Source: Clostridia bacterium
GTDB taxonomy: Bacteria; Bacillota; Clostridia; Christensenellales; Borkfalkiaceae
Direction of reading: 5' to 3'
Length of the DNA stretch: 32,201 nt
Assembly: GCA_017501885.1 (NCBI GenBank)
Contig: JAFVWA010000157.1
Location: 1 to 32,201 of the forward strand
The position numbers and the translations under genes were made by a program. Numbering within the stretch: position 1 is the first letter of the stretch; each line of letters starts with the position of its first letter. Positions 15,723 through 24,277 of the stretch are shown here, one piece after another. Under the pieces are notes generated by a model. That model was not told the origin of the DNA and searched no databases. It saw only the letters and a list, made by a program, of their open reading frames with translations.

Positions 15723-17154
15723 GGTTAGAACGCGTTTTGCACCAAGCCCAACGGGATATTTACATATAGGCGGTTTAAGAACGGCACTTTACGGATTTTT
15801 GTATTCAAAGAAAAACGGTGGCGACTTCATTTTAAGAATTGAAGATACCGATACTGCGCGTTATGTTGACGGTTCTGTAGAAATTATTTACAGCACCATG
15901 AGAGATTCGGGCATTATGTATGACGAAGGTCCGGACGTTGGTGGAAACTACGGCCCATACGTTCAAAGCGAAAGAAAAAACATTTATAAAGAGTACGCCG
16001 AAAAACTCGTTGAACTCGGTGGCGCATACTATTGTTTTTGCTCCCCCGAAAGAATTGAGGGGTTGAGAGATGAAGAAGGCAACGTTCGTTACGATAAGCA
16101 TTGCTTAAAACTTTCTAAGGAAGAAATTGCACAAAAAATTGCAAACGGCGAGCCTTACGTTATCCGTCAAAACGTTCCTGTTGAAGGCGCGGGAAGTTAT
16201 CACGACCTTGTTTACGGAGATATCAGCGTTGACTACAAGGATATAGAAGACGGCATTTTATTAAAGAGCGACGGAATGCCTACTTATAACTTTGCAAACG
16301 TTATTGACGATCACCTTATGGGAATAACCCACGTTATTCGTGGCACCGAATACCTTTCTTCTACCCCTAAATATAATTTAATGTATGACGCGTTTGGTTG
16401 GGAGCGCCCCGTGTATATTCACTTGCCCCCTATCATGAAAGACGCTCAGCATAAACTTTCAAAGCGTAACGGTGACGCAAGTTATGAAGACTTTATTAAA
16501 AAGGGTTACGTTAAAGAAGCAATCGTAAACTATATTGCGCTTCTCGGTTGGAGTCCTAAGGGTAACCAAGAAAAAATGAGCCTTAGCGAACTCATCGAAA
16601 ACTTCTCTTTAGAAGGAATTGGTCGTTCCCCCGCTATTTTTGACGACGTTAAGTGTAGATGGCTTTCTGGCGAATACATTAAAGAAATGGATTTTGATAA
16701 GTTTGTTTCTCTTGCGACGCCATTCCTTATGGAAAGCAAGGCTTACGGGAAATACGATAGCCAAAAACTTTTAAACTTAGTTAAAGGCAGGGTTCAAATT
16801 TTTAGCGAAATACCTTCAAAAATTGATTTCTTAGAAGAGTTTGGCGCATTTGACGTTAACATGTTCGTTAACGAAAAGCAAAAGGCATCTATTGAAGTTG
16901 CTAAACAAATTTTACCTGCGATTAAAGGTAAGTTAGAAGCAATCGAAGATTGGCAAAACTCTAATCTCTTTACCGCATTGGTAGAACTTTCACAAAGTTT
17001 AGAAATTAAAAAACAAGCAGTTTTATGGATAGCAAGAATTGCTATCACCGCAAAAGAAGCAACTGCAGGTGGCGCAACTGAAATTGCCGAACTTTTAGGT
17101 AAAGATGAAACGTTAAATCGTTTGCAATTCTCTATCGATTTGTTAAACAAATAA
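15715..17154 (+). CDS. gltX: Glutamyl-tRNA synthetase
   Basis: This class I synthetase charges tRNA-Glu, and in many Bacillota also tRNA-Gln for later amidation. The first nucleotide-binding motif is HIGG (17-20) within PSPTGYLHIGGLRTAL. The second is KLSKR (247-251). A cysteine cluster CFCSPER...YDKHC around residues 105-132 looks like the zinc site. The 479-residue length is normal. No T-box lies upstream; it depends on the radC transcript or internal promoters. Confidence 0.96.
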   Translation: MSKVRTRFAPSPTGYLHIGGLRTALYGFLYSKKNGGDFILRIEDTDTARYVDGSVEIIYSTMRDSGIMYDEGPDVGGNYGPYVQSERKNIYKEYAEKLVELGGAYYCFCSPERIEGLRDEEGNVRYDKHCLKLSKEEIAQKIANGEPYVIRQNVPVEGAGSYHDLVYGDISVDYKDIEDGILLKSDGMPTYNFANVIDDHLMGITHVIRGTEYLSSTPKYNLMYDAFGWERPVYIHLPPIMKDAQHKLSKRNGDASYEDFIKKGYVKEAIVNYIALLGWSPKGNQEKMSLSELIENFSLEGIGRSPAIFDDVKCRWLSGEYIKEMDFDKFVSLATPFLMESKAYGKYDSQKLLNLVKGRVQIFSEIPSKIDFLEEFGAFDVNMFVNEKQKASIEVAKQILPAIKGKLEAIEDWQNSNLFTALVELSQSLEIKKQAVLWIARIAITAKEATAGGATEIAELLGKDETLNRLQFSIDLLNK

Positions 17155-17212
17155 CCTTTTACAGAACCATTCTTTGGTTATGCTAAAAGTATGTTTTTAA
17201 TGATATTATTAA

Positions 17213-17242
17213 GAAAAAACCGCAACGTAAGTTGCGGTTTTT
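17213..17242. terminator. Bidirectional terminator between gltX and yyaC
   Basis: AAAACCGCAAC, GTAA and GTTGCGGTTTTT form a perfect stem with A and T tracts on both sides, serving the convergent gltX and yyaC genes. Confidence 0.9.
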
Positions 17243-17244
17243 GT

Positions 17245-17805
17245 CTATGATATTTCTTGTTTTTTGGTAGAATTGTTTTCTAAGAAATAGATATATTTTT
17301 CAATACCATCTGCTATTTTTTCTGCCATTTTATATACAAGGTTGAGTCTTGTTAAATTATATAGATTGTAATTTTGTAGCGACCTTCCTGCCACCACCCC
17401 AACAATGCTTAAATCTCCAACTATTCCAAGTTTTTTATCTACACCAAGTCCAGGAGCAAGACCTTTATCGTTTACCTTTATAAGTCCAACGTCGTCACTT
17501 GCACCGATTGCCGCATCTATTGCAATTAAAGTAGAGTTAGGGTGCATTTGTTTAAGATAAGTTTTAACGTATTCCACTTCTTTTGCTGTTATTGGAAAAT
17601 TCAACGTTCCGTAAATATACGACGATAATTCTTTTTTTCTAAGCATTGTGCCAACAAGAGGACCTAAACTATCCCCTAATACTAAATCACTTCCTATACA
17701 AACGAAAATAGGTTTTTTATTATTTAAGTTACATTCTATTAATGCTTGATATATTCCATCTTGTGCATATTCATTAAACGTATTAAAAGTATAACTTTTT
17801 GGCAT
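17245..17805 (-). CDS. yyaC: Sporulation protein YyaC (DUF1256, spore protease-like)
   Basis: This 186-residue protein matches the YyaC family, whose fold resembles the spore germination protease GPR and hydrogenase maturation proteases. Family motifs are CIGSDLVLGDSLGPLVGT (36-53) and AIDAAIGASDDVGLI in the middle. In Bacillus subtilis yyaC lies beside soj-spo0J, and here the parA-parB genes are 4 kb away, so the neighbourhood is partly kept. GGTGG precedes the ATG. A possible forespore promoter lies upstream. It is the main evidence in the window for an endospore-forming ancestry. Confidence 0.88.
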   Translation of the reverse strand: MPKSYTFNTFNEYAQDGIYQALIECNLNNKKPIFVCIGSDLVLGDSLGPLVGTMLRKKELSSYIYGTLNFPITAKEVEYVKTYLKQMHPNSTLIAIDAAIGASDDVGLIKVNDKGLAPGLGVDKKLGIVGDLSIVGVVAGRSLQNYNLYNLTRLNLVYKMAEKIADGIEKYIYFLENNSTKKQEIS

Positions 17806-17832
17806 AATCTATCCACCGTGGTTTTTTTATTT

Positions 17833-17862
17833 GATTATTTCCATATAAAACCTTTTTATTCA
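17833..17862 (-). promoter_or_regulatory. Possible sigma-F/sigma-G promoter of yyaC
   Basis: On the minus strand TGAATA (17862-17857) is followed after 14 bases by GGAAATAAT, a good match to the sigma-F -10 pattern. Read as sigma-G with a 17-base spacer, the -10 would be AATAATC, two mismatches from CATNHTA. The start would fall in the 30 bases before the yyaC ATG. Confidence 0.35.
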
Positions 17863-17879
17863 TAAATGTAAGGATATTA

Positions 17880-17908
17880 TTGAAAAAAGTTTTTTATTGT
17901 GTTAAAAT
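17880..17908 (+). promoter_or_regulatory. Promoter of the CvpA-like gene
   Basis: TTGAAA (17880-17885), 17 bases and TAAAAT (17903-17908) form a good sigma-A-type promoter, divergent from yyaC. Confidence 0.6.
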
Positions 17909-17940
17909 AATTTCAAGGATAATATAAAACGTTTTAAACT

Positions 17941-18684
17941 ATGAATTTATTACTATTTTCGTGGGGTGGCGCTATTGTTGATTTTGTTGCGCTATCTCTA
18001 ATAATTTTAATAACTGTAATGAGCGCTAAACAAGGCTTTATTAAAACCTTTTTGTCGACATTTGGGTGGATAATCAGCCTTGTTTTAGCCGTTTTGCTTT
18101 GCGGAGTTGTGGCAAGATTTGTTGAAAGCAAGTTTGGATACATTTCGTCGGTGTCTCGATGGCTCGAAGGGTTAACTGTTAAGATATTTGGCAACGACTT
18201 AATGAATACTACCCTATCTGAAGCGACGGAAGGCGGAATGAATGGCAATCTTGCCGACTGGATAGTAAAACTCATTTTATCAGCTAAATCCTCATCGATT
18301 TCACAAGACGTTACTATAAATCAAATTATTTGCCCCACTATTGCATATTATATAGTAAGTGTAATCGCCTTAATTGCTTTATTCATTCTTTTTAAGATAG
18401 TTTTCTATATTATTGCTGATATATCAAAGTTTAAGCAAAGAACTGTTGCAGGCAAACTAAACGGATTCCTTGGGGGTATGCTTGGTTTCGTTAAAGGTAT
18501 AATAATTTTAGACTTTATTATAATTATAGTAAACGCAATACCTTTTTCATTCGTGCAATCAATAGCCGTCCAAATTAGCAACTCTTATATTACAAACGCG
18601 TTTAGTAAAGTTAACGTTATATCGTTATTGTTTAATTCCCTAACGCATAGCGGTATTCTTGATTATATTGTTGGTTTGTTTTAA
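17941..18684 (+). CDS. CvpA-family membrane protein
   Basis: This 247-residue protein has four hydrophobic segments (about 10-32, 38-62, 132-157 and 176-203). The N-terminal half shows the CvpA pattern: an acidic residue in the first segment, then a small cytoplasmic AKQGFIKT loop and a second helix. GKLNGFLGGMLGFVKGIII matches the conserved Gly-rich stretch before the last helix. CvpA relatives are linked to bacteriocin production or envelope functions, without a defined reaction. The only AAGGA upstream is 21 bases from the ATG, and a TAA two codons upstream rules out a longer frame, so translation initiation looks weak. Confidence 0.75.
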   Translation: MNLLLFSWGGAIVDFVALSLIILITVMSAKQGFIKTFLSTFGWIISLVLAVLLCGVVARFVESKFGYISSVSRWLEGLTVKIFGNDLMNTTLSEATEGGMNGNLADWIVKLILSAKSSSISQDVTINQIICPTIAYYIVSVIALIALFILFKIVFYIIADISKFKQRTVAGKLNGFLGGMLGFVKGIIILDFIIIIVNAIPFSFVQSIAVQISNSYITNAFSKVNVISLLFNSLTHSGILDYIVGLF

Positions 18685-18707
18685 TAAAAACGCCACAATT
18701 GCATATT

Positions 18708-18716
18708 TTCTCCACA
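18708..18716 (+). promoter_or_regulatory. DnaA-box-like site
   Basis: TTCTCCACA differs by one base from TTATCCACA. It lies between the CvpA gene and its terminator. Confidence 0.3.
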
Positions 18717-18744
18717 ATAAATCTTAAATTATACGTATTATAAC

Positions 18745-18774
18745 AAAAAGAGCATCTATAACGATGCTCTTTTT
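18745..18774. terminator. Terminator after the CvpA-like gene
   Basis: AAAAAGAGCATC, TATAAC and GATGCTCTTTTT form a perfect 12-bp stem. It ends one base before the first parS site. Confidence 0.85.
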
Positions 18775-18775
18775 A

Positions 18776-18791
18776 TGTTTCACGTGAAACA
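18776..18791. promoter_or_regulatory. parS site 1
   Basis: TGTTTCACGTGAAACA is an exact match to the ParB-binding parS consensus. The palindrome extends one base on each side (18775-18792). It is the nucleation site for ParB (22625-23530). Confidence 0.95.
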
Positions 18792-18817
18792 TAAAGTTTT
18801 TTAACATACGTGTTTGT

Positions 18818-18870
18818 TTATCAACATCTTATTAACATTTTCCTTAATTATACTCAAAAAATGTTGATAA
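18818..18870. promoter_or_regulatory. Inverted pair of DnaA-box-like sites
   Basis: TTTATCAACAT (18817-18827) and ATGTTGATAAA (18861-18871) are perfect inverted copies. Each contains TTATCAACA, one mismatch from the DnaA box TTATCCACA. They flank 33 AT-rich bases. DnaA binding is inferred; the pair could also serve another regulator. Confidence 0.4.
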
Positions 18871-18975
18871 ACACCCCAAAAGCGTGTTTTAAGTGTTTTT
18901 CGCCCTAAATTGGCTTATTTTTTATCGAAAATACATCATTAATTCGTAAAAATAATCTATTAAATATATTATTTT

Positions 18976-19044
18976 CTTTGTCCGATGAATTTCAATGTGT
19001 TAAAAACTATTGTTTCACGTGAAACATTTATCCTTTGTCCGATG
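18976..19044 (+). repeat. 12-bp direct repeat preceding two parS-type sites
   Basis: CTTTGTCCGATG occurs at 18976-18987 and again at 19033-19044. Each copy is followed, after 23 or 11 bases, by a parS-type palindrome. This suggests that a segment of DNA carrying parS was duplicated. Confidence 0.6.
19011..19026. promoter_or_regulatory. parS site 2
   Basis: TGTTTCACGTGAAACA is a second exact parS consensus, 235 bases after the first. Confidence 0.95.
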
Positions 19045-19055
19045 TTTTTTGTTAT

Positions 19056-19071
19056 TGTTCAACGTGGAACT
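19056..19071. promoter_or_regulatory. Degenerate parS-like site 3
   Basis: TGTTCAACGTGGAACT keeps the central ACGTG and near-palindromic arms but differs at four of 16 positions from the exact copies. Against the common variant TGTTCCACGTGGAACA it differs at two. ParB may bind it weakly. Confidence 0.5.
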
Positions 19072-19124
19072 TTTTCAACGTGTATTTGTCTATCTTGTCA
19101 AGTTTTCATAATCGGGAACCCTTT

Positions 19125-19201
19125 AAAATCGCAAAATGACCAATTTTTTTGCCAGGTAAAAAATTTAGTCATTCTGTCTCAGGGCGTTAAAATGCGATTT
19201 T
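19125..19201. repeat. Imperfect inverted repeat, possible decayed element
   Basis: AAAATCGCA (19125-19133) pairs with TGCGATTTT (19193-19201), and AATGAC with GTCATT inside. The span contains TCATTCTGTCTCAGG, resembling part of the repeat at 25117-25217. It could be an eroded non-autonomous element or a structured RNA. Confidence 0.35.
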
Positions 19202-19518
19202 TTAAATGTTTATTTTCTTATTTGTTTGTCATTAGGTTTTTCTAATTCTTATAATAAATCAAAGACTTCCTGGAAATAGACTATTTTTAGAATTGAAAAT
19301 TTAGACTTGTTTTCGTTTCTTTTTGGCTAAAAGGCTTTATTTAAAATAGTTAAAATGAAAACGCGTATTTAAAAGAAAATTCATTAGTTTTTTATAAATT
19401 GTTAGCGCTTATATAGTTTATTAAGCGTTCAATAATACTTGCGCTAAAATAATTTAATTGGCGCAAAAATTTTAATTAAAAATTATATTCTGTTTTTGAA
19501 AAAACTTTTGATTTTGCA

Positions 19519-19547
19519 TTGTTTTTTTATATATATTGTAGTATACT
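19519..19547 (+). promoter_or_regulatory. ftsH promoter candidate
   Basis: TTGTTT (19519-19524), 17 bases and TATACT (19542-19547) are the best match upstream of ftsH. The surroundings are so AT-rich that alternatives exist. The leader would be about 95 bases. Confidence 0.4.
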
Positions 19548-19647
19548 ATTATAAATAAAAATAAATATAAATCATTAGAGTTTTCAAGGATTTTTTAATG
19601 TCCGTGCTGTAAACTATTAATGCTACTATTATTAAGGAGATTGTAAT

Positions 19648-21777
19648 TTGAAAACAAAAAAGTCTAAAACAATATGGATAATAGTTGGGGTTGTTGCTGC
19701 CCTTATTATCGCATTATCGCTTGTTAACTGTCTAAACAAGCCAACGTCTATTGAATATTCGGAATTTTATAACGTTGTTTCAGCAACTTCCTATGACGGA
19801 ACTTTTAACGTCAATGATATTAAAGATTCTGCTCCGTCAATCTACCAATTGGTTAAAGAGACATCTATTGACACGCTTAAAGTTAAAAACGTTGTTTTTG
19901 ATAACTACATCGTAGAATTTCAACTTTTTATGATTAACTCTAAGGGTGTAACTGTTGAAACCTTTGATTTTACCTGTAATTATTCCCGTTCTTCTGACGT
20001 TGTAGCTCAGCTCGAAACAATTTTGGCAAGCAAAGGAATAAATTACACGTATACTGATCCTAACGCAGGTTCTATTTGGTCGTCAATTCTTCCTATTCTT
20101 GGATACGTTTTAATAGGAATAGTATTCTTCGTTATTTTAATGCAAACTCAAGGCGGAACAAAGGGCGCTATGAATTTTGCAAAAACAAACGCAAGACTAA
20201 ACCAAAATCTTAAAGTTCGTTTTTCTGACGTGGCAGGCGCTGAAGAAGAAAAAGCCGAGCTTGCCGAAGTTGTTGATTTCCTTAAAAATCCAAGGAAATT
20301 CTCTGATATTGGCGCAAGAATACCTAAGGGCGTTTTATTAGTCGGGCCTCCCGGAACAGGTAAAACCTTATTTGCAAAAGCCGTTGCAGGTGAAGCAGGC
20401 GTTCCATTCTTTTCCATAAGTGGTTCAGACTTTGTTGAAATGTTCGTAGGTGTGGGCGCTTCAAGAGTTCGTGACCTTTTCGACGTTGCTAAAAAGAGTA
20501 TGCCTTGTATCGTGTTCATTGACGAAATTGACGCAGTAGGTCGTCAACGTGGAACGGGTATGGGCGGTGGCCACGACGAAAGAGAACAAACGCTTAACCA
20601 ACTTCTCGTTCAGATGGACGGTTTTGAAACTAACGACGGCATAATCGTTATGGCGGCAACAAACCGTGCGGATATTTTAGACCCAGCACTTTTAAGACCT
20701 GGTAGATTCGACCGTCAAATTTACGTTAACACTCCCGACGTTAAGGGTAGAGAGGCTATCTTAAAAGTTCACGCAAGAAACAAACCACTTGCAAAAGACG
20801 TTAACTTTAGAACGGTTGCGAGAATGACGAGTGGTTTTTCGGGCGCAGACCTTGAAAACCTTCTTAACGAAGCGGCTATCTTAGCGGCAAGAGCAAATAG
20901 AAAATTCATTACAAACAAAGACCTTTACGAAGGTATAAACAAGGTGCTTTTAGGACCACAGAAAAAGAGTAGGCTCGTTACCGAAACGGATAAGAGAATT
21001 ACCGCTTATCACGAATCGGGGCATGCAATTCTTGCGAGATTATTGCCAAACTGTGATCCCGTTCACGAAGTATCTATTATTCCACGTGGTCAAGCGGCAG
21101 GCTATACTATGACAAGACCTGACAACGACGATAACCATATTACTAAGGCTAAACTTTTAGACGATATAGTTATGACTCTCGGTGGTAGAGTTGCCGAAGA
21201 ACTTATCATAAAAGATATTTCAGCAGGCGCGTCGGGTGATATTCAAGCGGTAAGCAAACGCGCAAGACTTATGGTAACCGAGTGGGGTATGAGCGAAAAA
21301 GTTGGTCCTATTTCCTACGGTTCGGATAAAGAATTCTTTATCGGTAGAGATATGCAGTCGCACGTAACTTATAGCGAACAAACGGCTGCGCTCATCGATT
21401 CTGAAATCAAAGAAATTGTAGAAAACAGCTTGCAAAAGGCGAGAGACTTATTAAAGAAAAACAAAAATCTTCTCGACAACATGGCAAGACTTTTAGTTGA
21501 AAGAGAAACTATCTTTACCGAAGAAGTCGATATGCTTATGCAAGGCAAATCAGTTGAAGAAATTATTGAGTTTATGGACAAAAACGAGCGTTCGTTAAGT
21601 GAAAATCCATTCGAACGCGGTAGAAAAAAGGTTGTAATTTCTGACGAACAAGCAAAAGAACTTTTGCAAACCGAACAAGAAAAAACTGAAACCGAAAGTA
21701 AAACTCAGACTGAAACTGAACAAGACTCTACTAAATCAACTGAAAACCAAGAAAAAGGCGATTCGCCAAAAGACTAA
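19648..21777 (+). CDS. ftsH: ATP-dependent zinc metalloprotease FtsH
   Basis: This membrane-anchored AAA+ protease degrades misplaced membrane proteins and selected regulators. Helices at about 10-26 and 146-165 flank an extracytoplasmic domain. Walker A is GPPGTGKT (233-240), and Walker B IDEID covers 291-295. The zinc site is HESGH (455-459) with Asp531 as third ligand. The last 50 residues are rich in Glu, Thr and Lys and probably disordered. The start is TTG with a near-perfect AAGGAGA seven bases before it. It is followed 48 bases later by parA, an unusual partner; ftsH more often follows tilS-hpt. Confidence 0.95.
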   Translation: MKTKKSKTIWIIVGVVAALIIALSLVNCLNKPTSIEYSEFYNVVSATSYDGTFNVNDIKDSAPSIYQLVKETSIDTLKVKNVVFDNYIVEFQLFMINSKGVTVETFDFTCNYSRSSDVVAQLETILASKGINYTYTDPNAGSIWSSILPILGYVLIGIVFFVILMQTQGGTKGAMNFAKTNARLNQNLKVRFSDVAGAEEEKAELAEVVDFLKNPRKFSDIGARIPKGVLLVGPPGTGKTLFAKAVAGEAGVPFFSISGSDFVEMFVGVGASRVRDLFDVAKKSMPCIVFIDEIDAVGRQRGTGMGGGHDEREQTLNQLLVQMDGFETNDGIIVMAATNRADILDPALLRPGRFDRQIYVNTPDVKGREAILKVHARNKPLAKDVNFRTVARMTSGFSGADLENLLNEAAILAARANRKFITNKDLYEGINKVLLGPQKKSRLVTETDKRITAYHESGHAILARLLPNCDPVHEVSIIPRGQAAGYTMTRPDNDDNHITKAKLLDDIVMTLGGRVAEELIIKDISAGASGDIQAVSKRARLMVTEWGMSEKVGPISYGSDKEFFIGRDMQSHVTYSEQTAALIDSEIKEIVENSLQKARDLLKKNKNLLDNMARLLVERETIFTEEVDMLMQGKSVEEIIEFMDKNERSLSENPFERGRKKVVISDEQAKELLQTEQEKTETESKTQTETEQDSTKSTENQEKGDSPKD

Positions 21778-21825
21778 AACTAACAAATAACACTTACAAA
21801 AGAAAAGCAAAGGACGGAGAGTATT

Positions 21826-22605
21826 ATGGGAAAAATTATTGCTTTTTCAAATCAAAAAGGCGGTGTGGGAAAGACCACCACTTGTGTAAACTTATCAGCA
21901 TATCTCGCAACCAAGGGATACAAAGTTTTAGTTGTTGACCTTGATCCACAGGGTAACGCGACTACGGGACTCGGCTTTGCAAAAAGCGAAGTTAAAAACT
22001 CCATTTACAACGTTATGATAGACGACATGCCTATTGAAGACGCCGTTGTTAAAACAATCGTTGACAATATGGATATATTGCCGTCAAGCATTGACCTTGC
22101 AGGTGCAGAAGTTGAACTCGTTTATATTAAGGATAGAGAACACGTTCTTAAAAAGGTTTTGGAAAAGGCGAGAAACAGTTATGATTTTATAACGATAGAC
22201 TGTCCACCGTCTTTGGGGCTTTTAACCATAAACGCGTTGTCCGCCGCCGATACCGTTATTATTCCTATTCAAAGCGAATACTACGCGCTAGAAGGTTTAA
22301 GCCAACTTATGAATACTATCAAACTCGTAGTTAAACACCTTAACGAAAAGTTGAAAATAGAAGGCGTTGTTCTTACCATGAGCGATAACCGTGCTATAAT
22401 TTCTCGTCAAATTTCTTCGGAGATTAGAAAGTTCTTCGGAAAACGCGTTTACGACACGGCTATTCCAAGAAACATTCGCTTAGCCGAAGCACCCAGCCAC
22501 GGCAAACCCATTATGCTTCACGATACCCGTTGCACGGGCGCAAAAGCATACCTTGCGCTGACTGAGGAATTCTTGGAAAAACAACCCAAAAAATCAAAAA
22601 ACTAA
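21826..22605 (+). CDS. parA: Chromosome-partitioning ATPase ParA (Soj)
   Basis: This 259-residue deviant Walker-type ATPase works with ParB-parS in origin segregation and, in Bacillota, controls DnaA activity. The deviant Walker A is KGGVGKTT (11-18), with DLDPQGNATTGLG soon after (39-51) and the family stretch DCPPSLGLLTINAL near residue 126. There is no N-terminal DNA-binding domain, as expected for a chromosomal Soj type. GGACGGAGAG precedes the ATG. The parB gene follows after 19 bases. Confidence 0.96.
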   Translation: MGKIIAFSNQKGGVGKTTTCVNLSAYLATKGYKVLVVDLDPQGNATTGLGFAKSEVKNSIYNVMIDDMPIEDAVVKTIVDNMDILPSSIDLAGAEVELVYIKDREHVLKKVLEKARNSYDFITIDCPPSLGLLTINALSAADTVIIPIQSEYYALEGLSQLMNTIKLVVKHLNEKLKIEGVVLTMSDNRAIISRQISSEIRKFFGKRVYDTAIPRNIRLAEAPSHGKPIMLHDTRCTGAKAYLALTEEFLEKQPKKSKN

Positions 22606-22624
22606 TAGGGAGTGAGTTAAACAA

Positions 22625-23530
22625 ATGAAACCTACCAGAGGCTTAGGAAAAGGTTTGTCCGCCCTTTTTTCCGAAACGGAAGAAGATTACGGCAAAAGTT
22701 TAATTTTTGAAGAAGCACCGGAAGAAGCCGGCAAAGGCGTTACCGAAATAGAAGTAAGTTCTATCTTTGCTAACCCAAACCAACCGCGTAAAGTTTTTGA
22801 GCCAACGGCATTGCAAGAACTTGCCGATTCTATCTCCAAACACGGCGTGATTATGCCTATCATCGTTAACAAGAGCGGTGATAGATATATGATTATCGCA
22901 GGCGAACGTCGTTTCCGCGCAAGTAAACTTGCAGGGCTTGAAAAAGTTCCCGTAATCGTAAAAAATTACAACGAACGTCAAATCAAGGAAATCTCTCTTA
23001 TTGAAAACTTACAAAGAGAAGACCTTAACCCTATCGAAGCGGCTACCGCTATGCGTTCGCTTATGAACGACTACGGCTTAACCCAAGAAGACTTGGCTGA
23101 TAGAATTGGTAAATCTCGTCCCGCTATCGCAAACACGTTAAGACTTCTTTCTCTATCTCAAGAAGTTATGAAAATGGTTTCCGACGGTGCGCTTTCCGCA
23201 GGCCATGCAAGAAGCCTTGTTTCCGTTCCACACGTAGATCAACTTAAAATTGCAGAAGCAGCCGTTAAGGAAGGGCTTTCCGTTCGCGACGTAGAAAAAC
23301 GTGTTAAAGATTACTTTGACCCACCAGAAGTTAAGGCTAAAAAGAAAATCAAAATGGAACTTTCTGCCGAACTTAAAGAACTTATAGGTCAAATGCAAAG
23401 AACGTTTGGCACTAAGGTTAATGCAATCGGCAACGACAAAAAGGGTAGAATCTATATCGATTACTATACTCGTGATGATTTAGACAGACTCGCCGAAATC
23501 ATCGAGTTCGTAGAAAAAAATAAGAAATAA
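22625..23530 (+). CDS. parB: Chromosome-partitioning protein ParB (Spo0J)
   Basis: This CTP-dependent DNA clamp loads at parS and spreads to organise the origin. The N-terminal ParA-stimulating segment is KPTRGLGKGLSALF. The CTP-binding motif GERRFRA is at 93-99 and ENLQRE near 124-129. A helix-turn-helix lies at about 150-176 (TQEDLADRIGKSRPAIAN), and a C-terminal dimerisation domain at 245-301. The 301-residue length is normal. Its sites lie 3.6-3.9 kb upstream at 18776 and 19011. Confidence 0.96.
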   Translation: MKPTRGLGKGLSALFSETEEDYGKSLIFEEAPEEAGKGVTEIEVSSIFANPNQPRKVFEPTALQELADSISKHGVIMPIIVNKSGDRYMIIAGERRFRASKLAGLEKVPVIVKNYNERQIKEISLIENLQREDLNPIEAATAMRSLMNDYGLTQEDLADRIGKSRPAIANTLRLLSLSQEVMKMVSDGALSAGHARSLVSVPHVDQLKIAEAAVKEGLSVRDVEKRVKDYFDPPEVKAKKKIKMELSAELKELIGQMQRTFGTKVNAIGNDKKGRIYIDYYTRDDLDRLAEIIEFVEKNKK

Positions 23531-23540
23531 TCATAAACAT

Positions 23541-23569
23541 AAAAAAGGCGGAGAGTTTCTCCGCTTTTT
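23541..23569 (+). terminator. Terminator after parB
   Basis: GCGGAGA, GTT and TCTCCGC form the stem, with an A-tract before and TTTTT after. It ends the ftsH-parA-parB unit. Confidence 0.85.
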
Positions 23570-23580
23570 AGTTAAAGAAG

Positions 23581-24099
23581 ATGCAACTGATAACACATAA
23601 ACTTCCAAAAGAAATACAAATAAATACACAAAGGCTAACTATAACCGAAATTAAAGAGAGCGATAAAGACCTTTATTATAATCTCTATACCGATAAAGAG
23701 TTAAATGCCCTATGGGGATATGATTACACTAACGATTTAGGGCAAAACCCTTCGCCAAAAGACTTTTTTGACTTGCAAAACAAGTTAAAGCAAACGGAAG
23801 GGGAGTATGCTTTTGCCGTTAGACTGCAAGGTCAAATGATAGGCGAACTCGTTTTGTATAACCCTACTGAAAACAGCGTAGAAATTGGTTTTAGATTTTT
23901 TAGAGAGTTTCATGGCAAAGGCTATGCCGTAGAGAGTGCAACCGCGCTTATGGATTATGCAAAAAAAGAAATAGGCGTAAAAATTTTTAAGGGCAGATGT
24001 TTTAAGCAAAACGCGCAAAGCAAAGCATTGTTTTTAAGGCTTGGATTTAGTCAAATTTCCCAAAACGATACCCATTACTTTTTTGAGTTGAAAGTTTAA
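23581..24099 (+). CDS. GNAT-family N-acetyltransferase
   Basis: This 172-residue protein resembles RimJ/RimL-type GNAT enzymes that transfer acetyl from acetyl-CoA to an amine. It begins with a QRLTITEIKESDKDLYYNLY segment. The beta-4 strand ENSVEIGFRFFREFHGKGYA (98-117) holds the acetyl-CoA pyrophosphate loop, and KNAQSKALFLRLGF-like sequence follows near the end. The substrate is unknown. It starts 12 bases after the parB terminator with only a weak AAAGAAG site, so it may depend on read-through or an unseen promoter. Confidence 0.8.
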   Translation: MQLITHKLPKEIQINTQRLTITEIKESDKDLYYNLYTDKELNALWGYDYTNDLGQNPSPKDFFDLQNKLKQTEGEYAFAVRLQGQMIGELVLYNPTENSVEIGFRFFREFHGKGYAVESATALMDYAKKEIGVKIFKGRCFKQNAQSKALFLRLGFSQISQNDTHYFFELKV

Positions 24100-24108
24100 C
24101 TTATAAAA

Positions 24109-24160
24109 GCCTCCACCTAAGGGGGGGGGGAGATGTCTTGGTGGTAGCCCAGACGGAGGG
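24109..24160. repeat. Palindromic REP-like repeat with a 10-base G run
   Basis: GCCTCCACC near the left end pairs with GGTGG and GGAGG further right, and ten consecutive G residues lie at 24121-24130. From memory, similar CCTCCACCTAAGGGGG...GACGGAGGG elements are dispersed in many gut Firmicutes genomes. The G run is a likely length-variable site or sequencing-error hot spot. Confidence 0.45.
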
Positions 24161-24172
24161 ATAGAGAAAAAT

Positions 24173-24206
24173 AAAAACACACAAAATTGTGTGTTTTTTC
24201 TTTTTA
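24173..24206 (+). terminator. Terminator after the GNAT gene
   Basis: AAAACACACA, AAAT and TGTGTGTTTTTTCTTTTT form a hairpin with a long T-tract. Confidence 0.8.
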
Positions 24207-24277
24207 ACCTGACAAGCGTGTGTCATTATAAAGGTTTAAACTTGTGGTAAAGTTAGAAAATGACAGGGGGAATACTA

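Larger units (their letters stand above)
18685..19647. other. 963-bp AT-rich intergenic region with parS and DnaA-box-like sites
   Basis: No credible gene lies here. The region begins with a terminator, then holds parS sites, DnaA-box-like sequences, a 12-bp direct repeat and an imperfect inverted repeat (all listed separately). Its last 440 bases are extremely AT-rich and end in the ftsH promoter. It lies just upstream of ftsH-parA-parB. The composition fits a segregation centre and possibly an origin or secondary DnaA-binding locus. Confidence 0.6.

Noticed and set aside
18985..19245. 86-residue frame across the parS region
   Set aside because: It runs through two parS-type palindromes, has no ribosome site, and its composition follows AT-rich intergenic DNA.
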